From assembly GCA_028868255.1 (NCBI GenBank), contig JAGWUY010000005.1, positions 1-35,164 on the forward strand: DNA of 35,164 bases, in the 5' to 3' direction. The position numbers and the translations under genes are program-made. The stretch comes from Alphaproteobacteria bacterium. GTDB taxonomy: Bacteria > Pseudomonadota > Alphaproteobacteria > Rhizobiales > Aestuariivirgaceae. How positions within the stretch are numbered: position 1 is the first letter of the stretch; every line of letters starts with the position of its first letter. The notes under the pieces were generated by a model. That model made no database searches and had not been told where the DNA came from. It was given only the letters and a program-made list of their open reading frames with translations. Below are positions 1 through 7,355 of this stretch, piece by piece.

Positions 1-965
1 GGCATATCGGCACTGTCCACCACGCCGCGCACAAAGCGCAAATAAGGCGGCAGCAGGCCCACATCATCGGCGATGAAGACACGCTTCACATAAAGTTTTT
101 GGCGGCCTTTGCGCTCGGGGTCATAAAGGTCGAAAGGACGCTCACCAGGCACATAGAGCAGCACGTTATATTCCTGGCGGCCTTCGGCACGGTAATGCAG
201 GGTCAGCGCCGGCGCTTCGGTGGAATGCGTAAGGCCGCCATAAAATTCCCTGTGCTGCTCGGCTGTCACATCATTTTTTGAACGCATCCAGATCGCTGAG
301 GCCGAATTGATCTGGCGGGCCTCACCTTCTGTCATCAACATGATCGGGTGGGCGATGTGGTCAGAATAGTTGTGAATGACTTCGCTGATCTTGTAGTCTT
401 CCAAAAAGCCATGCGCATCTTCACGCAAATGGAGAATGATTTTGGTGCCGCGTTCCAAATTCTTGGCAGGCTCAACGGTGAATGTGCCCTCCCCATCTGA
501 TGACCAGACATGGCCTTTTTCTTCGCCGGCTTTGCGCGAAAACACATCAACTTTTTTGGCTACCATGAAGGCGGCATAGAAGCCGACCCCAAACTGGCCA
601 ATCAGACTTGGCGCATCCTTGATATTTTCAGCAAAGGCTTGCGTGCCAGATTTGGCGATGGTGCCTAAGTTTTCTGACAACTCGTCGGCGGTCATGCCGA
701 TGCCGTTATCTGCAATCGTCAGCGTGGTTGCAGATTTATCAGTGGAAATGGTGATTTTGAGTTTGGGCTGCTGTTCCAAGAGCTTTGGGTTGGCGATGGC
801 CGCATAGCGCAACTTATCCAGCGCGTCTGATGCGTTGGAAATCAGTTCGCGCAAAAAAACATCTCGGTCAGAATAAACTGAATGGACCATCATGTGCAGA
901 AGTTTGCCCACCTCGGCCTGAAAGGCCTGTGGTTTACTGGATTTTGACTGTGCTGTCTTGGCCAT
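1..965 (-). CDS. htpG: Molecular chaperone HtpG (Hsp90), N-terminal part, cut by window edge
   Basis: Not in the ORF track because its stop lies outside the window. The minus-strand reading starts with ATG at 965 and stays open for 321 codons. It begins MAKTAQSKSSKPQAFQAE and carries the GHKL ATPase motifs of Hsp90: ELISNASDALDKLRY, DNGIGM and GQFGVGFYAAFMV. The family is an ATP-dependent cytosolic chaperone of about 620 residues, so the window holds the ATPase domain and the start of the middle domain. A good ribosome site (AGGGGG) lies 7 nt before the ATG. The leader holds three inverted repeats (described separately), which may bear on regulation; I see no CIRCE element. Confidence 0.97.
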   Translation of the reverse strand, partial: MAKTAQSKSSKPQAFQAEVGKLLHMMVHSVYSDRDVFLRELISNASDALDKLRYAAIANPKLLEQQPKLKITISTDKSATTLTIADNGIGMTADELSENLGTIAKSGTQAFAENIKDAPSLIGQFGVGFYAAFMVAKKVDVFSRKAGEEKGHVWSSDGEGTFTVEPAKNLERGTKIILHLREDAHGFLEDYKISEVIHNYSDHIAHPIMLMTEGEARQINSASAIWMRSKNDVTAEQHREFYGGLTHSTEAPALTLHYRAEGRQEYNVLLYVPGERPFDLYDPERKGRQKLYVKRVFIADDVGLLPPYLRFVRGVVDSADM

Positions 966-991
966 GAATGCCCCCTGTTAGATCAGCCTGA

Positions 992-1074
992 TTTTTGACG
1001 AATCGTCAAAAACCAGAAAAGGTGATCGCCTGTAGAAACTTAGGCGATTTTGATGTTTCTGCGAACCATCAAAA
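992..1074 (-). promoter_or_regulatory. Three inverted repeats in the htpG leader
   Basis: Seen directly: TTTTTGACGA-A-TCGTCAAAAA at 992-1012 (10-bp arms, 1-nt centre), ATCGCCT...AGGCGAT at 1025-1048, and TTTTGATG...CATCAAAA at 1048-1074. They lie 27-109 bp upstream of the htpG start and could be operators or stem-loops of the htpG 5' leader. They do not match CIRCE. None is followed by a T-run that would make it a convincing terminator. A role in heat-shock control is inference. Confidence 0.45.
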
Positions 1075-1130
1075 CGCTTTAATGCCCGCGGATATTGGAA
1101 ATCGGGGCTGGTTCGTCAAGGCCTAAATCG

Positions 1131-1304
1131 TGGCAAAAAAAAGCGGCTGCAACACGCAACCGCTTGAGGGACGCAACAGACACACGAACGCATGTCTTGG
1201 AAAGCAGGGGGCCCGGCCGGTCTTTCGAGCGCATCGGGGGGCTGGGGGGCTATACCGAAGCGAACCAGCCGGGCTGTCGAGGCAACAGCAACACTATCTC
1301 CCTC
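1131..1304 (-). ncRNA. Putative structured small RNA with own terminator (6S-like architecture)
   Basis: No protein gene lies in 966-1420. Read on the minus strand, the region gives a nested fold. An outer stem GAGGGA (1304-1299) pairs with TCCCTC (1171-1166). Inside it is a 12-pair stem, GCCCGGCTGGTT against GACCGGCCGGGC, with two G-U wobbles that become mismatches if the plus strand is read. A small GCTGT/ACAGC hairpin lies on the 5' side. The fold ends in a GC hairpin and T-run. The 139-nt core plus terminator, with a long arm set off by a loose internal bubble, resembles 6S RNA. I cannot confirm the family, and no SRP RNA, tmRNA or RNase P signature is present. The 5' end is approximate. 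Confidence 0.45.
1133..1165 (-). terminator. Intrinsic terminator of the putative small RNA
   Basis: On the minus strand AAGCGGTTGC-GTGTT-GCAGCCGCTT is followed by a run of eight T residues. No protein gene on that strand ends here, so it most likely ends a non-coding transcript. Confidence 0.7.
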
Positions 1305-1420
1305 TATCTTGTTCAAGACTTGGTGCAAATGCGGCAAAACTGGGGAATTTTGCTTACTTGCAAATCAGAGCCTGTCTTGGCAATGTTACAGTGTGATGAC
1401 ATGCGACAGGTCAAACTGAA

Positions 1421-1789
1421 ATGAGCACGGGTGAAGCCACTGGAAACGCCGATGTGGTGCTTCGCTTTCCGGCTGTAGCCACCAAAACCGTGGCTTTTGA
1501 TCGTGTTGAACTCAATCTTATTCTCAATCTCTACGGTCGACACGTGGCTGAGGGTGAATGGCGCGATTATGCACTGGATTTTGGCCGCGAAACTGCGGTT
1601 TTTGCTGTGTTTCGGCGCAGTGCTGAGCAGCCGCTTTATCGGATTGTCAAAAACCCGGCGCTTGCCCGCAAGCAGGGCCTTTATTGCGTGGTTGCACAAG
1701 GTGGCTTAATCATGAAGCGGGGCAATGAGCTTGCGCAGGTGCTGAAGGTTTTGGTGAAACGGCCTAAACTGCTTGACCCAGTATCATAG
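1421..1789 (+). CDS. DUF2794 family protein
   Basis: A 122-residue cytosolic protein matching the DUF2794 family, which is conserved in Alphaproteobacteria. Recognisable segments are FDRVELNLILNLYGR, the GEWRDYALDF block, VFAVFRR, PLYRIVKNP and the GGLIMKRG turn. Its function is unknown. The ATG at 1421 follows a long gene-free leader, and the gene ends 41 nt before dapF on the same strand, so it may share a transcript with dapF-mtaB-ftsY. There is no signal peptide or membrane segment. Family assignment is from recalled sequence features; the role is not known. Confidence 0.85.
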   Translation: MSTGEATGNADVVLRFPAVATKTVAFDRVELNLILNLYGRHVAEGEWRDYALDFGRETAVFAVFRRSAEQPLYRIVKNPALARKQGLYCVVAQGGLIMKRGNELAQVLKVLVKRPKLLDPVS

Positions 1790-1830
1790 CAATTGAGATT
1801 GTGGGCTATTTCGCCCATATAGGCGCCATC

Positions 1831-2685
1831 ATGACAACAGAAGCCCCCGTTAAATTTCGCAAAATGAATGGTCTTGGGAATGATTTTGTCGTTCTCGATG
1901 GACGGCATCGGAAATTATCAATCATGGAAGCACAGGTTCGCGCGATTGCTGACCGGAAGACGGGGATAGGTTGTGATCAGCTGATCGTGATCGAATCATC
2001 TCCTGATTTTGATGTTTTAATGCGAATCTGGAATGCAGAAGGCGGTGAAGTGCCGTCCTGTGGTAACGCTTCACGCTGCATCGCAGATTTGATTTTCGAT
2101 GAGAAGGGCAGCAACACCGCCTCGATCTTGACCAAGGGGGGTGTGCTCTTGGCTTCAAAAGCCGGAGAGAAGATGGTGACTATTGATCAGGGTGTGCCAA
2201 AATTTGGCTGGAAAGACATTCCTTTGTCTGAGCCCTTTGCTGATACGCGCCATATTGAACTGCAATATGGCCCGATTGATAATCCCACTATTCACTCACC
2301 TTCGGTGGTCAATGTAGGCAATCCGCATTGCATTTTCTGGGTGAAGGATCTTGACGTGGTAGATTTGGCCAAAGCGGGGCCGATGCTGGAAAATCATCCG
2401 CTATTTCCGGAGCGGGCCAATATTTCGTTGGCCAGGGTGATGGCGCGTGATCACATTATTATGAAAGTGTGGGAACGCGGCGCTGGCCTTACCAAGGCGT
2501 GTGGAACGGCGGCTTGTGCCATCATGGCCGCAGGCCACCGCATTAAGGTGATCGACAGTGCCTGCCGCGTCACTTTGCCGGGGGGTGATTTGTTTATGGC
2601 TGTTCGTGAAAATGATGGCCACGTGTTGATGACAGGGCCTGTAGCCTATGAATTTGAAGGTGTTTTGCCTGCGGAGCTCATGTGA
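1831..2685 (+). CDS. dapF: Diaminopimelate epimerase
   Basis: Interconverts LL- and meso-diaminopimelate in lysine and peptidoglycan precursor synthesis, using two cysteines as acid and base. The protein (284 aa) has the N-terminal KMNGLGNDFVVLD signature. Both catalytic cysteines are present: C77 in SCGNASRC and C224 in ACGTAACA. The ORF track extends to a GTG at 1801, but homologues start just before KFRKMNG, so I chose the ATG at 1831. The last codons ATG-TGA overlap the GTG start of mtaB, implying translational coupling. Confidence 0.96.
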   Translation: MTTEAPVKFRKMNGLGNDFVVLDGRHRKLSIMEAQVRAIADRKTGIGCDQLIVIESSPDFDVLMRIWNAEGGEVPSCGNASRCIADLIFDEKGSNTASILTKGGVLLASKAGEKMVTIDQGVPKFGWKDIPLSEPFADTRHIELQYGPIDNPTIHSPSVVNVGNPHCIFWVKDLDVVDLAKAGPMLENHPLFPERANISLARVMARDHIIMKVWERGAGLTKACGTAACAIMAAGHRIKVIDSACRVTLPGGDLFMAVRENDGHVLMTGPVAYEFEGVLPAELM

Positions 2686-3926
2686 CCGCGCCCAAGATTG
2701 TCAGCTTTGGATGCCGACTCAATAGTTTCGAGTCTGAAATTATGCGTGGCCATGCCGAAAAGGCGGGGCTGGATAATGCTGTGATCTTTAACACCTGTGC
2801 GGTGACGGCAGAGGCCACACGCCAGGCGCGCCAAGCCATTCGCAAGGCGCATAAAGAACAGCCGGATGCGCAAATCATTGTAACTGGTTGCGCAGCTCAA
2901 ACAGACGCAGCGATGTTTGCTGCCATGCCCGAAGTTTCGCGCGTGTTGGGCAATGAGGAAAAATTGCAAGCCACCAGCTGGCTGAAAGGCAGCAATGCGC
3001 CACGCGTTGAGGTGGCTGATATTATGCTGGTGAAAGAAGCGCGCCCGCCGATGATTGACCAGCTGACAGGGCGCACGCGCGCTTTTGTGCAGGTTCAAAA
3101 TGGCTGTGACCACCGCTGCACGTTTTGCATCATTCCCTTTGGGCGGGGCAATTCTCGTTCGGTGAGCGTTGGTGATGCGGTGACCCAGATCAGCCGCTTG
3201 GTGGATGCAGGCCATGCTGAAGTGGTGCTTTCGGGTGTTGATCTCACCTCCTGGGGGGCGGATTTGGAGGGGCAGCCCAAATTGGGTGCATTGCTTTCCC
3301 AAATTTTGAAAAAAGTGCCTGATTTGAAGCGTTTGCGGCTGTCTTCCATCGATTCAATCGAGGCTGATCAAGAGTTGGTTGAAGTGATTACGGGTGAAAG
3401 CCGGGTGATGCCGCATCTTCATCTTTCACTTCAATCGGGTGATAATTTGATTCTGAAGCGCATGAAACGCCGCCATTCACGCGAACATACCATTGCGTTT
3501 TGTAATGAGATGCGGGCCAAACGGCCTGACATGACCTTCGGGGCAGATATTATTGCCGGTTTTCCGACGGAGTCCGAGGAGATGTTTCAAAACTCTATGA
3601 ATATCGTTTCGGAATGCGATATCACATTCTTGCATGTGTTCCCCTATTCTCCCCGCCCAGATACCCCGGCAGCCCGCATGCCCCCTGTGCCTCAAGCTGA
3701 TATCAAGCGCCGTGCCGCCTTGCTTCGGGCCAAGGGGGAGGCACAGCTGAAATCCTTTATGCAGCGGCAGATTGGGGCCACGCGCAATGTGTTGGTGGAA
3801 ACGCCATTGCAAGGACGCACTGAACATTTTGCCTTGGCGAAGTTTGAAACAAAAATGGTGCCCGGCGCAGTCGTGAAGGCCAAAGTGATTGGCGCTGCCG
3901 ATTCACATTTGGAAATGGGACTCTAG
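2682..3926 (+). CDS. mtaB: tRNA t6A37 methylthiotransferase MtaB
   Basis: A radical-SAM enzyme that converts t6A to ms2t6A at position 37 of tRNAs reading ANN codons. The protein has 414 aa. The UPF0004 domain has its three cluster cysteines (C11 in FGCRLNS, C39 in NTCAV, C70 in VTGCAAQ). The radical-SAM motif CDHRCTFC gives C142, C146 and C149, followed by IIPFGRG, typical of the MtaB branch rather than MiaB. The C-terminus resembles a TRAM RNA-binding domain. The start is GTG at 2682, inside the dapF stop. ftsY follows after 4 nt. Confidence 0.95.
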   Translation: MTAPKIVSFGCRLNSFESEIMRGHAEKAGLDNAVIFNTCAVTAEATRQARQAIRKAHKEQPDAQIIVTGCAAQTDAAMFAAMPEVSRVLGNEEKLQATSWLKGSNAPRVEVADIMLVKEARPPMIDQLTGRTRAFVQVQNGCDHRCTFCIIPFGRGNSRSVSVGDAVTQISRLVDAGHAEVVLSGVDLTSWGADLEGQPKLGALLSQILKKVPDLKRLRLSSIDSIEADQELVEVITGESRVMPHLHLSLQSGDNLILKRMKRRHSREHTIAFCNEMRAKRPDMTFGADIIAGFPTESEEMFQNSMNIVSECDITFLHVFPYSPRPDTPAARMPPVPQADIKRRAALLRAKGEAQLKSFMQRQIGATRNVLVETPLQGRTEHFALAKFETKMVPGAVVKAKVIGAADSHLEMGL

Positions 3927-3930
3927 AAAT

Positions 3931-5355
3931 ATGGCTGGATTTTTCAAAAAACTGTTCAACCGCATTGCAGGAAAAGCTGAAGAGGCCGTGGTCGAAACGC
4001 CGGTATTGACTGCCGCCGTTGAAGACAGTGCGCCTGTCATTGTCGCTGAAGAGACGGTTGAAGTTCCTAAGCCCGTCAAGGTCAAAGCACCTTCCGCTGC
4101 GAAGTCAAAAAAGCTGCCAACCGGAAAAGTAAAGCCTGTATCAACCAAGGCAGCAAAGCCGGAACCAGGATCAGAGCGTAAAGCGAAGGCTGCAAAGACC
4201 GAGCCTGCTCTTGCGCCTCAGGTGAAGACCAAGGTTGTAGCGCCCGCAACCAGAACAATGGCCGCGCCTCCTGCGCCAAAGCCGAAGCAAAAAATGGCCG
4301 CAAAGCCTGTCCCTGTTGAGGTGCCGCCACCGAAACCTGTTGAAATAGTGCCGTCTCCACCGCCCTCACTTGTGGCTCCGCCTTCGCAGGTTGTTGTTGC
4401 ACCTGCCCCCGCCATTTCAGGGCAAGCCGAGTTTTCGGCTGGGGGGTGGCTTTCACGCCTGCGCTCTGGCCTTTCCAAGTCATCCAAATCGATCACCGGG
4501 TCGATCACAGCGATTTTTACCAAGCGCAAGTTAGACAGGGAAACCTTACAGGAACTCGAAGACACACTGATTCAGGCCGATCTCGGTCTTGCTGTTTCTG
4601 AGCGCATTATCGCTGCTGTTTCTCATGGGCGCTATGACAAGGAGATTGACCCCGAAGAGGTGAAACAGATATTGGCCACAGAAGTGGCCAAGGTGTTGAA
4701 GCCTGTCGAAGTGCCGTTCAACTTTGGCTCAGAAAAGCCATTCGTGGTCATGGTTGTTGGTGTGAATGGTGCGGGCAAGACCACCACAATCGGCAAGCTT
4801 GGGTCCATCGCAGCTGCTGAAGGCTTCAAGGTGATGTTTGCCGCCTGCGACACATTCCGCGCCGCTGCTATTGAGCAGCTGACTGTGTGGGGCAACCGGA
4901 TTGGAGCAACAACGATAAGCAGGCCTACGGGTGCAGATTCGGCTGGGCTTGCCTTTGACGCGCTCAAACAAGCACGCGAAGATGGCACTGATATTCTGTT
5001 CATCGATACGGCGGGCCGTTTGCAGAATAAAGCCTATTTGATGGATGAGTTGGATAAAGTGGTGCGCGTGATCAAGAAACAGGACGAGGCGGCGCCGCAT
5101 GCTGTGCTCTTGGTGTTGGATGCCACAACTGGGCAAAATGCCTTGGCGCAGGCTGAGATTTTCACCAAAGTTGCGGGTGTCACGGGGCTTATTATGACAA
5201 AGCTGGATGGCACAGCGCGTGGCGGTATTTTGGTGGCCATTGCAGAAAAATTCAAACTGCCCATCCATGCCATTGGTGTGGGCGAAACCATTGATGATTT
5301 GCAGCCTTTTGATGCGCAGGCTTTTTCGCGCGCCATTGCAGGATTTGAAAACTGA
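3931..5355 (+). CDS. ftsY: Signal recognition particle receptor FtsY
   Basis: GTPase receptor that docks SRP-ribosome complexes at the inner membrane. The protein is 474 aa from the ATG at 3931; the upstream ORF-track start lies inside mtaB. It begins with an amphipathic MAGFFKKLFNRIAGK membrane-binding helix. A low-complexity stretch rich in Lys, Pro, Ala and Val follows to about residue 165, then the N domain, then the G domain with GVNGAGKTTT at 277-286, DTFRAAA, DTAGR and TKLDG. The A-domain-like stretch is mostly basic, whereas the E. coli one is strongly acidic. The stop TGA overlaps the ATG of yciB by one base. Confidence 0.96.
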   Translation: MAGFFKKLFNRIAGKAEEAVVETPVLTAAVEDSAPVIVAEETVEVPKPVKVKAPSAAKSKKLPTGKVKPVSTKAAKPEPGSERKAKAAKTEPALAPQVKTKVVAPATRTMAAPPAPKPKQKMAAKPVPVEVPPPKPVEIVPSPPPSLVAPPSQVVVAPAPAISGQAEFSAGGWLSRLRSGLSKSSKSITGSITAIFTKRKLDRETLQELEDTLIQADLGLAVSERIIAAVSHGRYDKEIDPEEVKQILATEVAKVLKPVEVPFNFGSEKPFVVMVVGVNGAGKTTTIGKLGSIAAAEGFKVMFAACDTFRAAAIEQLTVWGNRIGATTISRPTGADSAGLAFDALKQAREDGTDILFIDTAGRLQNKAYLMDELDKVVRVIKKQDEAAPHAVLLVLDATTGQNALAQAEIFTKVAGVTGLIMTKLDGTARGGILVAIAEKFKLPIHAIGVGETIDDLQPFDAQAFSRAIAGFEN

Positions 5356-5906
5356 TGACCCAGACGCGCAAAATGATTCTTGAGATGGGGCCGCTCGTTG
5401 CCTTTTTTCTCACCAATTGGAAATTCGGCATTTTCTATGGTACGGCCGTTTTTATGGTGGGCACGCTGATCTCGTTAGTCATCACTTATATGGTCACGGG
5501 AAAAATTGCCAAATTTGTTTTGGCGAGCGCCATCTTCGTCGGTATATTTGGGGGACTGACAATTTATCTGCACAATGATCTCTTTATCAAATTCAAAGTC
5601 ACATTAGCGAATGTTACATTTGCAGCGGTCTTGTTTGGCGGGCTCTATTTCAACAGACTGTTTCTCAAAGATATCATGGGCCAAGCGATGGAACTGCCAG
5701 AAGCCTGCTGGCGTGTGCTCACCATTCGATGGGGTCTGTTTTTCATGTTCATGGCAGTCTTAAATGAAGTTGTCTGGCGGAATTTTACCACGGATCAATG
5801 GGTGACGTTCAAGGCGTTTGGCCTCATGGGTTTGACATTGGTGTTCGCTATTGCCAATGCGCCATATATGGCCAAACACATGGAAGATTCACCTCCCAGA
5901 AAATAA
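5355..5906 (+). CDS. yciB: Inner membrane septation protein A family (YciB)
   Basis: A 183-residue polytopic membrane protein of the YciB/IspZ family, implicated in cell envelope integrity and septation in enterics. Diagnostic features are GPLVAFFLTNWKFGIFYGT near the N-terminus, FGGLTIYLHNDLFIKFK, and RWGLFFMFMAVLNEVVWRN in the C-terminal half. I see about five hydrophobic spans. It overlaps ftsY by one base, a common alphaproteobacterial arrangement. It is the last gene of the dapF-mtaB-ftsY run; no clear terminator hairpin follows. Confidence 0.92.
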   Translation: MTQTRKMILEMGPLVAFFLTNWKFGIFYGTAVFMVGTLISLVITYMVTGKIAKFVLASAIFVGIFGGLTIYLHNDLFIKFKVTLANVTFAAVLFGGLYFNRLFLKDIMGQAMELPEACWRVLTIRWGLFFMFMAVLNEVVWRNFTTDQWVTFKAFGLMGLTLVFAIANAPYMAKHMEDSPPRK

Positions 5907-6076
5907 GTCAGCAGGATGATGATCCGTGTACTGCGGAATATTTTTGCTGCTTGTCAAGTCTTGTATTTTCTTTAATTTTTAAGCTCGCTTTCACGCAAAT
6001 TTGGGCGAATGAATTTTCGCTTGCTGGAATTCAAATGACTCGCTAGGACTCGTCAGCTTTGAAAGAAGAAATTGGT

Positions 6077-6098
6077 TTTTCAATCACGGGATTGAAAA
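6077..6098. promoter_or_regulatory. Perfect inverted repeat, candidate MarR operator
   Basis: TTTTCAATC-ACGG-GATTGAAAA has 9-bp arms and a 4-nt centre, ending 51 nt before the regulator's ATG. It has no T-run on either strand, so it is not a terminator. MarR proteins commonly bind such palindromes and repress their own genes. Assignment to this regulator is by position only. Confidence 0.5.
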
Positions 6099-6149
6099 GC
6101 AGCCTGCACCAAGCTGGGCTTGAAATGGTGCGAGCGGGAACAGAGGTTG

Positions 6150-6668
6150 ATGTCGGGCAATAAGGAAAACAAACAGTTTGCACGTTCCTTTTCACATTTG
6201 TTGAAGAGAGCCGTGCAGTATTCTGTTTATCTCTATATGAACGAAGTTGGAAAAACGGGTTTGACTCATCGTCAATTTACCGTTCTTTCCGCTGTCGATA
6301 GCAATGAAGGAAAGAGCCAGACAGAGCTTGTAAAAATTACCGGCATTGATCGCTCAACCCTGGCTGATCTTGTGGTGCGCTTGATTGCGCAAGGTTATCT
6401 TCATCGCAAGCGCACGAAAGAAGATGCGCGCGCCAATGCTGTACGATTGACGCCTGTCGGCAAGAAGATTTTAAAGGCCACGCAGGATGGTGCGGAAGGT
6501 ATTGATAAGCGCTTGCTGGCTTGTTTCCCGGCTGCTGATCGGCGCGTGGTCATGGAATGTTTGGGGACTCTGGCGACCGAGATGGATCAAGTGGATCAGG
6601 TGTCGTCTGAGGAAGAAGAGGTCAGGGCGGTGAAGCCGCGCAAAAAGGCGGAAGCGAAAGCCAACTAA
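6150..6668 (+). CDS. MarR-family winged-helix transcriptional regulator
   Basis: A 172-residue DNA-binding protein. It has an N-terminal dimer helix, then the winged helix: SQTELVKITGIDRSTLADLV (recognition region) and the wing RTKEDARANAVRLT. The MarR-type LTPVGKKIL helix follows, and the tail is Lys/Ala-rich. The ORF track starts at TTG 6120; I chose ATG 6150 because AGAGG sits 4-5 nt before it. It stands alone, converging on ccmG with a 1-nt gap. Its ligand and targets cannot be told from sequence. Confidence 0.85.
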   Translation: MSGNKENKQFARSFSHLLKRAVQYSVYLYMNEVGKTGLTHRQFTVLSAVDSNEGKSQTELVKITGIDRSTLADLVVRLIAQGYLHRKRTKEDARANAVRLTPVGKKILKATQDGAEGIDKRLLACFPAADRRVVMECLGTLATEMDQVDQVSSEEEEVRAVKPRKKAEAKAN

Positions 6669-6669
6669 A

Positions 6670-7212
6670 TCAGTTCTGCGGCGTTTTTGCCTTTTCAATT
6701 TCCTTGTCCAGTGTGCCATCTGCGACGGCTGGACCCAAACCTCCAATCACTTTAAAGCGGATTAGGCCTTTGCCATCCACAATGAAAGATTCAGGCACAC
6801 CATAAGCCCCCCATTCAATGGTGGCACGACCATTGACATCAGATCCGATCCGCGAAAATGGGTTACCGTAGTTGTTGAGAAATTTTGCCGCATCTTCGGG
6901 TTTGTCCTTGTTGTTAATACCCACCACCGCAATATCAGTTCTTTTGCTGAGGGCCATTAGCAATGGGTTCTCTTCACGGCAAGGTACACACCAAGAGGCC
7001 CAGATATTGACCAATGTCACTTTGCCAGTTTTGAGATCAGCTTGGGAAAGCCCCGGTTGATCAAGGCCAGTGACCGCCGGCAAATCGAAAATCGGTGCCT
7101 TTTTCCCTACCATCACAGAAGGGATGTATTTAGGGTCAAGACTCAACCCATAAAAAAATGCAGCAGCAAGACCGACAAACACAAATATGGGCAACAGGCG
7201 CACCAGACGCAT
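6670..7212 (-). CDS. ccmG: Cytochrome c biogenesis thioredoxin CcmG/DsbE
   Basis: A membrane-anchored periplasmic thioredoxin that helps reduce apocytochrome c for haem attachment. The protein has 180 aa: an N-terminal anchor (about residues 3-22), then a thioredoxin fold with the active site WASWCVPC (C75, C78) and the cis-proline region GAYGVPESFIVD. It is the last gene of the ccmA-B-C-D-G run. Its ATG overlaps the ccmD stop by one base (TGATG). ccmE, ccmF and ccmH are not in this window and presumably lie elsewhere. Confidence 0.95.
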   Translation of the reverse strand: MRLVRLLPIFVFVGLAAAFFYGLSLDPKYIPSVMVGKKAPIFDLPAVTGLDQPGLSQADLKTGKVTLVNIWASWCVPCREENPLLMALSKRTDIAVVGINNKDKPEDAAKFLNNYGNPFSRIGSDVNGRATIEWGAYGVPESFIVDGKGLIRFKVIGGLGPAVADGTLDKEIEKAKTPQN

Positions 7213-7355
7213 CAGTCATTGTCCTTGCGATTTTCAAGTTTTTTGCGAATGGCTTTGTCGTAGCGCAGAACGACCACAAGCAAACCTAAAATGCAGATCA
7301 GGCTAATGCCATAGGCAGCATAGACATAGACAGCATGCGGAGCTGAAAAATCCAT
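7212..7355 (-). CDS. ccmD: Haem exporter protein CcmD (micro-protein)
   Basis: Too short for the ORF track (47 aa). The minus-strand reading starts MDFSAPHAVYVYAAYG, runs through one membrane helix (about residues 9-32), and ends in a charged cytosolic tail, LRYDKAIRKKLENRKDND. This is the CcmD plan. In E. coli CcmD is a subunit of the CcmABCD complex and is needed to release haem-loaded CcmE. Both ends overlap neighbours by one base (TGATG with ccmC upstream and ccmG downstream), which fits tight translational coupling. Confidence 0.93.
   Translation of the reverse strand: MDFSAPHAVYVYAAYGISLICILGLLVVVLRYDKAIRKKLENRKDND

Noticed and set aside
992-1012. CIRCE/HrcA operator before htpG
   Set aside because: CIRCE is TTAGCACTC-N9-GAGTGCTAA; the palindrome here is unrelated.
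1095-1424. Overlapping short ORFs in the gene-free stretch before DUF2794
   Set aside because: Several mutually overlapping frames on both strands, none with a family match or ribosome site. RNA structure explains the region better.
2646-3302. Minus-strand 218-aa ORF
   Set aside because: Fully inside mtaB on the opposite strand, with no recognisable family.
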